Shown in pieces: positions 55,570-62,684 of a stretch of DNA of 64,000 bases (within the stretch, counting starts at the first letter, position 1; each line of letters begins with the position of its first letter). The notes under the pieces were generated by a model that did not search any database, had not been told where the DNA came from, and saw nothing but the letters and a program-made list of their open reading frames with translations. The stretch covers positions 1,426,001 through 1,490,000 of the forward strand of contig NZ_CP019645.1 of NCBI RefSeq assembly GCF_001999985.1, given 5' to 3'. Source of the stretch: Helicobacter bilis. Lineage in GTDB: Bacteria > Campylobacterota > Campylobacteria > Campylobacterales > Helicobacteraceae. Both the position numbers and the translations under genes were made by a program.

Positions 55570-56742
55570 TTATTTCTTATTTTCATTCATGATTTTATTT
55601 AGCGTTTTATTAAAATCTAGAATTTTATTATTGATATATAAAATATTTTGTGTGTAAAACATTGTAACGCGTTTGCTAAACCATCTATTCATGCCAAATT
55701 TTAGCTTAAAGACTTCATAGCTAAAATCTTTGAGTGATAAATCAATTAGGTATCCACCGCTATTATCAAAGGTGTATAAATGATTATCTTTGATAATAAT
55801 CCCATTGAGATTTGCATAGGGCAGTTTTACGCTTTGAAGTGTGGCTAGGGTTTTATCAAACTGATAGATTGTGCCATTGAGACTTAGGGCATAGATATGT
55901 ATCCCATCAAAGTAAATATCGCGGATTTCTAGCTCTTTGCCATAAGATTCCCCGCGAATAAGTGTATAAATGCGTTTATGTGTAGCACTTACTAGCTCAT
56001 CTTGCTTTACTTTGAGATAGATAATGTTGTTTAGAAATTTTTCTGTATTTACAATGATATTTTTTACACTTTTGCCTTGTGCTATATCGATTGTATTTAG
56101 TCTGCCATCAAGTGTTGGGAAAACAATCAGTGTATCAAGGATAACAGGATTTGCATGCTTTGATGAAATGGCATAGATTGATTCCTCTTTTGTTTGGAAA
56201 TTAAAGGAATCTTTTGTAAGGTCATAGAGAAAAAGCGTATTGCTTGCAAGCACACCGGCGACTAGATTACCCTTTATGCTCGCACTTACAATACAGCCTT
56301 TTGTAGCGATAGCCTTTGTGTTTGGTCTATCAAGGCTTATCGTATTGTTGTCTTGTAATAGCGGGATAATGAGAAGCTCAGCACAGCCATTGCTTACAAG
56401 CCATTGTTTAGAGTCTGCATAAAGCAAGTTTTCATTCTCATTAAGCGTGATATTTGATAAGCCATTTTCTGTAATGACCGCGTTATTTTTTAGCTTAGCA
56501 CTTGCTTGATTGCTACTTGCTAGGGGCTTTTCTAGTTTGCCATTAAACTCGATTTTACCTTGAATATGCTCTGGTTTGAAATCTTTTTGAGAATCACAAC
56601 CACTATAAAATACAAGCAACAAACATATAATCATGCAATATGATACTTTTATGAAGTTTGGCTTGAGATTGTCTAAGATATGTTTGAAAATATGCAGGGT
56701 CTTAGAAATGTGAATGAGATATGAAGTAGGTGCTTGATACAT
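55570..56742 (-). CDS. lipoprotein with beta-propeller-like body, function unknown
   Basis: A 390-residue protein with a hydrophobic segment (KVSYCMIICLLLVFYSGC) ending in a lipobox cysteine near residue 50, so it is probably a Lgt/LspA substrate. The mature part alternates short beta-strand blocks separated by about 40 residues (for example ENLLYADSKQWLVSNG, NLVAGVLASNTLFLYDL, VILDTLIVFPTLDGRLNTID), like a PQQ/BamB-type propeller. It begins one base before the stop of the TPR-like gene upstream, the pairing seen for YfgM-BamB in other bacteria. BamB-like role is inference. Confidence 0.72.
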   Translation of the reverse strand: MYQAPTSYLIHISKTLHIFKHILDNLKPNFIKVSYCMIICLLLVFYSGCDSQKDFKPEHIQGKIEFNGKLEKPLASSNQASAKLKNNAVITENGLSNITLNENENLLYADSKQWLVSNGCAELLIIPLLQDNNTISLDRPNTKAIATKGCIVSASIKGNLVAGVLASNTLFLYDLTKDSFNFQTKEESIYAISSKHANPVILDTLIVFPTLDGRLNTIDIAQGKSVKNIIVNTEKFLNNIIYLKVKQDELVSATHKRIYTLIRGESYGKELEIRDIYFDGIHIYALSLNGTIYQFDKTLATLQSVKLPYANLNGIIIKDNHLYTFDNSGGYLIDLSLKDFSYEVFKLKFGMNRWFSKRVTMFYTQNILYINNKILDFNKTLNKIMNENKK

Positions 56743-57452
56743 TATTGTCCTTGCTCTGTTGCTTTATCTTCTTTTGTTGGCGAATCTGTGTTCTGTGTAT
56801 TTGAGTCTTGATTACTCACACCATAGTGTTTGAGTAAAGTTGCCATTTCTGCTACAAGTTTATTATTATCTCTTGGCTGGATAGATTCTAGAATCTCTCT
56901 TGCTTTTTGCGTGTTGTTATTTTGTATATATAAATATGCGGCTAGAAATCTTGCTCTATCTCTTAGTATAGGCATAGAATCTGTTTTAAAATTCTCAAGT
57001 AACTCTAGCTTTTCGCCAAATACCGCGTATTGATAACTAGCGAGTGTAGCAACAAGCTCATTATTTGACTTGCTTAACTGCTCTAAAACAGCAAGATTCT
57101 CATCACTTTTTAACTGCAATAGGCTTAGATTCTGTAACTGCGTATAGCGATAGAAATCATATAAATCCGGCTTTATTGTAGCAAGTGTTTCTTCTGTTTT
57201 CTTTCTGTCTTCTTCGGTGAGATTTTTGCTATACAAGGTATTCATTAGCTCATTTGCTTGTGAGTTTGTCCTATGTTCTGTGTAGGCTCTAATCCCCATA
57301 TATATACCAAAAAGCACTAATAACGCTACGGCAAGGAATAAAAAATTCTTGTATTTTTTATAGAATGTTTCAAGTTTAAATGCACTTACAAGTAGATTTT
57401 GGTCTTTTGTAAGCTTATCTTTTACATCATGGAGATTTTTTTCTATTGACAT
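56742..57452 (-). CDS. single-span membrane protein, YfgM/TPR-like
   Basis: 236 residues: cytoplasmic N-terminus, one transmembrane helix (FLFLAVALLVLFGIYMGI, about 36-53), then a helical periplasmic part with TPR-like spacing (RDRARFLAAYLYIQNNN...ILESIQP) and an Asp/Thr/Glu-rich tail. This architecture fits YfgM, a periplasmic chaperone-linked protein usually next to bamB; the gene downstream is the BamB-like lipoprotein, with a one-base overlap. Sequence identity to YfgM is low. Confidence 0.65.
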   Translation of the reverse strand: MSIEKNLHDVKDKLTKDQNLLVSAFKLETFYKKYKNFLFLAVALLVLFGIYMGIRAYTEHRTNSQANELMNTLYSKNLTEEDRKKTEETLATIKPDLYDFYRYTQLQNLSLLQLKSDENLAVLEQLSKSNNELVATLASYQYAVFGEKLELLENFKTDSMPILRDRARFLAAYLYIQNNNTQKAREILESIQPRDNNKLVAEMATLLKHYGVSNQDSNTQNTDSPTKEDKATEQGQ

Positions 57453-57588
57453 GTTACGCCTTAAGATTCTAATTTTAGGATTCTAGTTACAATGATTTAG
57501 AGTTAAATTTGGAATAATAGCATAAGAATTTCAACAAAATAGCTTTACGCTCTCAATTCATGCGTATTTTCTTGCTAAGTTTTCTTAT

Positions 57589-58620
57589 TTATGTATGCCA
57601 TTGTATTGTGTGAAAAAAATGCGGTTTATAACGACCAAATTTTCCTACAACATGGATTTGTGTCCGCGTAGAATCTGCTATGCGTTGCAAGGCGAAAAGA
57701 TTCTTTTCTTTAAAGCTAAATAATAGCTCGTATTCCTCCCCGCTTTGACACACTTCTTTTTTTAGGGTAGAGTAGGGCAGTAGCGTGAGTTTATTTTGAG
57801 ATTCTAACCTTTTTATCTCATTTGCTAATCCATCGCTAATATCCATACAAGCATGAAGCAATCTGTGCGATTTTTTAAGGAAAGCCATGCGTAAAAAGGG
57901 TAGGGCAAAGCGGCTATCTCTATGCGTCGTCTCTATAACATGACGAGGCAGAATATGCTTATTTGTGCCATATCGTAGTAGCTTTTTTAGCGTTTTAAAA
58001 CTGCTGCCTAGATTGCCTTTTCTTATACTTGTATAGGCGAGTAAATCGCCATTTCTTACCCTGTCTCTATGGAGATATTTACCTATTAAATGACCTATTA
58101 GCGTGATATGAAATGAGAGTTCCCTGCCACACATTGTATCGCCACCTATAAGTTTAATGTTATATTCCTTGCAAACGCTTGTAATGCCTTGTATCACTTC
58201 TTTTATCTGCGTATTTTTCATATCTTTATGAAGCACGATAGAGAGTAGGGCGTATTGCGGTAATGCCCCAGAGCTTAATATATCAGAGACATTGACTAGA
58301 AAAGCCTTTTTTGCTAGGTTTTCATAACTTAGCCATTTATTTTTAGAATCTCTATCTTTATGGGTGGGGGTAGGGCTTTTTGTGTATTTTGACAAGACTT
58401 TAGAATCTAGCTCGTTTGGGTAGTGGCAGGGTTTAGGGTGCAAAAAATTAGAATCTTTATGACACATTTTAAAATGAATGTTTTCTACAAAGCTATCAGC
58501 CGCAATAATATATCTTTTATCCTTAAAAAGTAGCGGTGATAGTAAAGCACAATCATCATTTAGATTTTGTGTGATACCACTTTGTGCTAAAAGGTTTAAA
58601 AAATATGATTCTTTATCCAT
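57589..58620 (-). CDS. thiL: thiamine-monophosphate kinase with repeat-derived insertion
   Basis: Phosphorylates thiamine monophosphate to the diphosphate. The family motifs NDDCALLSPL, FLVNVSDILSSGALP, IKLIGGDTMCG and HACMDISDGLANEI are present. A hydrophilic insertion (about residues 55-95, containing HPKPCHYPNELDSK and SPTPTHKDRDSKNK) sits between the first two motifs. Its DNA includes dispersed element B (58415-58456) and AGAATCT words. Length is 343 residues including the insert. Confidence 0.9.
   Translation of the reverse strand: MDKESYFLNLLAQSGITQNLNDDCALLSPLLFKDKRYIIAADSFVENIHFKMCHKDSNFLHPKPCHYPNELDSKVLSKYTKSPTPTHKDRDSKNKWLSYENLAKKAFLVNVSDILSSGALPQYALLSIVLHKDMKNTQIKEVIQGITSVCKEYNIKLIGGDTMCGRELSFHITLIGHLIGKYLHRDRVRNGDLLAYTSIRKGNLGSSFKTLKKLLRYGTNKHILPRHVIETTHRDSRFALPFLRMAFLKKSHRLLHACMDISDGLANEIKRLESQNKLTLLPYSTLKKEVCQSGEEYELLFSFKEKNLFALQRIADSTRTQIHVVGKFGRYKPHFFHTIQWHT
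58415..58456 (+). repeat. dispersed element B inside thiL
   Basis: TTTGGGT...GGGTTTAGGGTGCAAA...AGAATCT on the plus strand, aligning with 60654-60696 in the second pldA and 20910-20943 in cmoB. It coincides with the thiL-specific protein insertion. Confidence 0.55.
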
Positions 58621-58701
58621 AGTATCCCTTTAAGTTATTAGAGTTATGGGTTGATGATAATTGCATATTAGGGCAATTTAATGTTTATGTTAAAAACATG
58701 T

Positions 58702-58707
58702 TATAAT
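58702..58707 (+). promoter_or_regulatory. putative -10 box for the FtsB-like gene
   Basis: TATAAT in CATGTTATAATACCG, 33 bases before the ATG. Confidence 0.5.
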
Positions 58708-58739
58708 ACCGCATAAAAGCCATTAGGAATAAATTTTAT

Positions 58740-59552
58740 ATGCAAGATTCTAAAAACGATACATTACCAAGCGATATTAACACACAAGAAAATAATGATA
58801 TGTCTCCACAAGATAATACAGAATCCTTGCGAGATATGGAATCTATACAAGAAGATTCTTTTAACTCTCAAGTAGATTCTATGGAATCTAATGATTTGAA
58901 TACTATAGATTTAGATACAAACCAAAATGATATAGATGATAATGCCCCACAAGATATTCTTAATGATATTGTGCTAGATTCTAGAGAATTTACACCGGAT
59001 AATATAGCATTTAATAATGAAGTGATAAATGAGTTAGAATCACAAGCACAACAAGAAAATACAGATATAAATGAAGCAATAGAATCTAATGTTATAAATC
59101 ATCTAAACGAAACACAAAATGATTTAAATACAGATTTATTACACGAAGTAAATGTGCCGCATGATTTAAAAGAAGAGATACTAGAATCTAATACTACACA
59201 AATATCTAAAGATTCTCATAATACACAACAAGAGATTCACGCAGAAGAGCTCAATAAAGAAGATTTATTTGACAATATCATCTTGCAAAAATCACATAAT
59301 GAAGTAAAACCTAAAACATACAAATGGCAATATCTAGTCTATTCTAAGCGAGTGTTTATAAGCTTAGTGTGTATTGCCTTTGTGGTAGGCAGCTATGCTG
59401 TGTATCTATTCTTTGGTTCTACTTCGCTTGAAGTATTATGGGATCTACATAAAACAAGAAATGCCTTGCGTCTTGAGGTAGAGCAAAGCAGACTAGATAA
59501 TGCTACATTGCAAAGAGATGTCCTTGAATTGAGGGCGCTTGAGCCAAAATAG
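58740..59552 (+). CDS. FtsB/DivIC-like membrane protein with long acidic N-terminal region
   Basis: Residues 1-195 are almost entirely Asp/Asn/Glu/Gln/Ser and likely disordered. Then comes one transmembrane helix (VFISLVCIAFVVGSYAVYLFF, about 203-223) and a short coiled coil ending LQRDVLELRALEPK. The helix-plus-coiled-coil C-terminus matches the septum-formation-initiator pattern in epsilonproteobacteria (ending NA.LQ....EL..LEP), which links FtsL and FtsQ at the division site. The acidic region is coded by many AGAATCT words and is far longer than in usual FtsB (about 100 residues). Confidence 0.68.
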   Translation: MQDSKNDTLPSDINTQENNDMSPQDNTESLRDMESIQEDSFNSQVDSMESNDLNTIDLDTNQNDIDDNAPQDILNDIVLDSREFTPDNIAFNNEVINELESQAQQENTDINEAIESNVINHLNETQNDLNTDLLHEVNVPHDLKEEILESNTTQISKDSHNTQQEIHAEELNKEDLFDNIILQKSHNEVKPKTYKWQYLVYSKRVFISLVCIAFVVGSYAVYLFFGSTSLEVLWDLHKTRNALRLEVEQSRLDNATLQRDVLELRALEPK

Positions 59553-59572
59553 AATTTATAGATTCTAAAAAT

Positions 59573-59677
59573 TGTCATACTAAGCAAAGCAAAGGTCTAA
59601 CATAGAATCTCAACAAGATATTTCATGTTTACGCACTCGCACGAGCAAAGCTCTTGCCCACACTTGCAAATATGACA
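59573..59677. repeat. dispersed element A, intergenic copy with terminal inverted repeat
   Basis: TGTCATA (59573-59579) and TATGACA (59671-59677) bound about 105 bases. The left arm continues CTAAGCAAAGCAAAGGTCT, related to element A in cmoB. Lies between the FtsB-like gene and the second pldA, next to an element-B-like TTTGCACCCACCCAAATGG (59698-59716). Confidence 0.55.
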
Positions 59678-59749
59678 AAGAATCTAGATTTTATAAATTT
59701 GCACCCACCCAAATGGTAGAGAAACCGGAATCTTATCTAAACATTATAC

Positions 59750-61102
59750 TTAAAATCCCGTTGCCCTTATGCCAATGCCTATACGATGTGCTGGTATATT
59801 GTATTCATACAAGCTATTTGCATAGCCATAGAAATACTGCCCATACACTGCGAAAAACTTACTCACCTCATACGCATAACCAAGCTGCAATGAGCCATGA
59901 TAGTGTGTATAATCGCTAATAATGGGTGCTACATGCAATTCAACAAAATGCTTTTTATGCTTGTAATAAAGTCTTGCGTTTGCATAGCCCATGTAGAGAC
60001 TAATATCTGGGTTATCTTTTCGTTTTGGGATATAGGGCCATGCTGTGATATGTATGCCAAAGGTAGAGTTTTTCACAACTTTTTCCCAAATGAGTTCTAG
60101 CATGATTCTATTTCCCATGCTTCTTGAGCGGCATTTCTCCGGAGTTAAAGGGTTTCTGTTGCTATCTCTCAAACACTCATCGCCACCGATACCATTGCTA
60201 AAATGCAGGTAGCCAATGCGTAATTCCTTGATTTTACCGCCCTTGCCACCAAAAAGATTCCAATCGGCTGGATAGGAATAAAAGATTGATGGCTTATAGT
60301 TTGAATCTCGCACAGGATTAGAATAGCGAAAGTTAAACTGCTGAAACCATGAAGTCTGCGTATAAGCAAAAAAGAGTGAGCCTTTACTCCAAAACGCCCC
60401 TCGCCAAAGCGGCACTTTAAAGCTTACCTGAAACTTCAATTCACCGGGGACATTGTTGCCATAGATTCCAAAAGGTGGCAAGCTATATGAATACACAAAG
60501 TAAGTCCCCTCATGTTCCAATACTCGCATAAAATCTGTATAGCTTTTCTCTGCTTGTTTTGTGCGTTCTTTATAAGTGTCTATATCGAAAAAGTGATTTT
60601 TTAGCTTTGTTAGGGTGGTGTTTTCTGGTTTGGATTCTAGATTCTGTGCTAAATTTGGGTGGGCTACGGGGTTTAGGGCGTAATTTACAGAATCTAGATT
60701 CTGTAAAGATTTGCCCTTGTCTATACAATTTGGGCGATTGAGCGAATTATGATGGATAGTCATATCGCTTAGATAACTCCCACCATCATAATTCAGCCAA
60801 AGCCCGTCCAAAGCCAGAGAGCAACCGGTAGAATTTGTGGTTTTGTTTGTGTGGTTTGTTGGTGTAGAATCTGGTATTTTGTCATTTTGAGCCGTAGGCA
60901 AAAAATCTCTTTTAGATTCTAAGTCTTTAGATACTTCGCTTTGCTTAGTATGATGATTTTTAGAATCTAAACTCCCCATATTCCCCATTATATATAGCTG
61001 ATTTTGCGAAGTTATCCAAGGCATAAAATTATCATTAGCATGTGCTTGTAGAATATGATAGGTAAGCACAAAATAATAAAAGGCATATTTAATAATACGC
61101 AT
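59750..61102 (-). CDS. outer membrane phospholipase A (OMPLA), copy 2
   Basis: Second OMPLA-type protein, 450 residues. Signal peptide ends near ILQAHA (about residue 22). Residues about 25-175 are a low-complexity Asn/Ser/Lys region interrupted by SLALDGLWLNYDGGSYLSDM. The barrel follows, with catalytic signature YLHFSNG (His300, Ser302) and closing NIPAHRIGIGIRATGF, like copy 1 (VNRIGVGVRLRDF). The extra region is built on dispersed elements A (60878-60956) and B (60651-60696) read through in frame (HTKQSEVSKDLESK; NPVAHPNLAQNLESK). Diverged from copy 1, so an old duplication or separate gain. Confidence 0.85.
   Translation of the reverse strand: MRIIKYAFYYFVLTYHILQAHANDNFMPWITSQNQLYIMGNMGSLDSKNHHTKQSEVSKDLESKRDFLPTAQNDKIPDSTPTNHTNKTTNSTGCSLALDGLWLNYDGGSYLSDMTIHHNSLNRPNCIDKGKSLQNLDSVNYALNPVAHPNLAQNLESKPENTTLTKLKNHFFDIDTYKERTKQAEKSYTDFMRVLEHEGTYFVYSYSLPPFGIYGNNVPGELKFQVSFKVPLWRGAFWSKGSLFFAYTQTSWFQQFNFRYSNPVRDSNYKPSIFYSYPADWNLFGGKGGKIKELRIGYLHFSNGIGGDECLRDSNRNPLTPEKCRSRSMGNRIMLELIWEKVVKNSTFGIHITAWPYIPKRKDNPDISLYMGYANARLYYKHKKHFVELHVAPIISDYTHYHGSLQLGYAYEVSKFFAVYGQYFYGYANSLYEYNIPAHRIGIGIRATGF
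60651..60696 (+). repeat. dispersed element B inside second pldA
   Basis: TTTGGGTGGGCTACGGGG followed by TTTAGGGCG on the plus strand, i.e. antisense to the gene. Close match to 20910-20943 in cmoB, where it is in the sense orientation. Confidence 0.65.
60878..60956. repeat. dispersed element A, inverted pair inside second pldA
   Basis: TTTGTCATTTTGAGCCGTAG... (60878-60907) and AGATACTTCGCTTTGCTTAG followed by TATGATGA (60929-60956) are inverted relatives of the cmoB element. They form an imperfect palindrome inside the coding region. Confidence 0.6.
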
Positions 61103-61138
61103 TGTATATCCTAAAGTAAATTTTGTGTAAAATTTATG

Positions 61139-61144
61139 ATTATA
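61139..61144 (-). promoter_or_regulatory. putative -10 box for second pldA
   Basis: TATAAT on the minus strand, 37 bases before the start at 61102. Confidence 0.45.
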
Positions 61145-61194
61145 ACATGTTTTAGATTCTATAAACTACATTTATAACAATAAAAAATAAAAGT

Positions 61195-61200
61195 TATAAT
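61195..61200 (+). promoter_or_regulatory. putative -10 box for hypB
   Basis: TATAAT, 48 bases before the hypB ATG. Confidence 0.45.
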
Positions 61201-61247
61201 CTATTAGAATCTTTTTGTTAAAATTAGAGTTTTTTGAAAGGAAATGT

Positions 61248-61934
61248 ATGGAAAAATTTATTGCGATAAAAGAGCGAGTTTTAAGTGCGAATGATAGAAA
61301 AGCACAGGAATTACGGGGCATTTATGATACGCATAATAAGTTTGTGATAAATCTTATGAGTAGCCCCGGAAGCGGTAAAACTACGCTTTTAGAATCTTTA
61401 AGTAAGTTTGATGACTTTAAATTCTGTGTGATTGAGGGGGATTTAGAGACCAATAGAGATGCTGATAGACTAGAAAAACAAGGCGTATTAGCAAAGCAAA
61501 TCACAACAGGTGAGGCATGTCATCTTGAAGCAAATATGGTAGCAAATATACTGCCCTCACTCATGCAAGATTCTAGATTTAATCAAAGCGACTTTTTGTT
61601 TATAGAAAATGTAGGCAATCTTGTGTGTCCAGCGAGTTATGATTTGGGAGCGAATGTAAATGTTGTGTTACTTAGTGTGCCAGAGGGCGATGATAAGGTG
61701 CTAAAATATCCTTCTATGTTTTTATGTGCTGATATTGTGCTAGTTACAAAAGCTGAAATGAAAGAGTATTTTGGCTTTAAAACAGAGCAGGTGAAAAGCG
61801 ATTTAGAAACCTTGCGACATGGTGTAGAGATTATGGAGATTAGCAAAGATTCTAAAGAGAGTCTCAAGAAGTTAAAAGAGTATTTCCAAACCCTAGCCTT
61901 AAGGGGATACAGAACAGATCATATATTTAAATAA
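61248..61934 (+). CDS. hypB: hydrogenase/urease nickel incorporation GTPase HypB
   Basis: GTPase delivering nickel to [NiFe]-hydrogenase and, in Helicobacter, also urease with HypA. P-loop LMSSPGSGKTTLLES (about residues 37-51), EGDLETNRDADRLEKQG, TGEACHLEA and FIENVGNLVCPASYDLG carry the GTP- and metal-binding residues, including the conserved Cys-His pair. ATG 61248 (MEKFIAIKERVLS) has AAGGAAATGT upstream; the frame extends to 61215. Other hyp genes are not adjacent. Length 228 residues; no N-terminal His-rich tract, as in H. pylori. Confidence 0.95.
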   Translation: MEKFIAIKERVLSANDRKAQELRGIYDTHNKFVINLMSSPGSGKTTLLESLSKFDDFKFCVIEGDLETNRDADRLEKQGVLAKQITTGEACHLEANMVANILPSLMQDSRFNQSDFLFIENVGNLVCPASYDLGANVNVVLLSVPEGDDKVLKYPSMFLCADIVLVTKAEMKEYFGFKTEQVKSDLETLRHGVEIMEISKDSKESLKKLKEYFQTLALRGYRTDHIFK

Positions 61935-62183
61935 TGCTAAATGTTTATTTGAATAAGGTTGCCTAGTTTTTTGTTGGGAAGTATTTATTTTATTGTAGGC
62001 AGTTAATGGATTTTAATCTATTTTAATGACATTGTTGATATATTTGGTATCTTTGTTCGTTGTATGAATTGCAATTCCGCATAACACAAGCACTAAAGTC
62101 AAATTCTTGAAACTAATTTTAAGCACAAAAAAAGATTTAAAACAAAAATATTGAAACTCGATAAAATTAACACAAACTAGATT

Positions 62184-62441
62184 TTAATGCAAGAAATGCC
62201 TAAACCAAGCAAATAAAATAAAGCGTAGATTCCTAAACGCAATGCGTTGGCTTTGCGGTTTTGTTACTTTTGCAAGTGTTTTTGCAAGACTAAAGCTATC
62301 TTCACAATTCTTATCATAGCTAATATCATCAATCTGCATTTCTAAGCAATAAGTCGCAATCACTGCTTTTTGCGTATCAGAAAAGTCATTATTGCTCCAT
62401 GCAAGATGGTGTGCTATCTCTAAAAAACGCCACTTTTTCAT
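62184..62441 (-). CDS. small hypothetical protein, possibly truncated
   Basis: 85 residues from ATG 62441. The first half (KKWRFLEIAHHLAWSNNDFSDTQKAVIATYCLEM) is helical and reminiscent of TerB-like helical domains. The C-terminus (AFRNLRFILFAWFRHFLH) looks unrelated and may reflect truncation. No clear ribosome-binding site. Similarity assignment is weak. Confidence 0.4.
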   Translation of the reverse strand: MKKWRFLEIAHHLAWSNNDFSDTQKAVIATYCLEMQIDDISYDKNCEDSFSLAKTLAKVTKPQSQRIAFRNLRFILFAWFRHFLH

Positions 62442-62684
62442 CTTTTTCAAGTAGATTCAACAACATGCAAAAATTCCTAAATGATGCGATAGGTTTGCAT
62501 TCTATAAAAAACAAGTCAAGGAAAATAAGAATTCCGGACAACTTAACAACATTTAAAATTTCCATATAACAAATTGAGTAAAAAAGAAAAACAAAATCAT
62601 AAATTACATAAGAATATCATATAACACTGCTGCTTTATGTTTATTCTGCATTACAATTAGCTTTATTCTACAAAAGGAGCAGAT

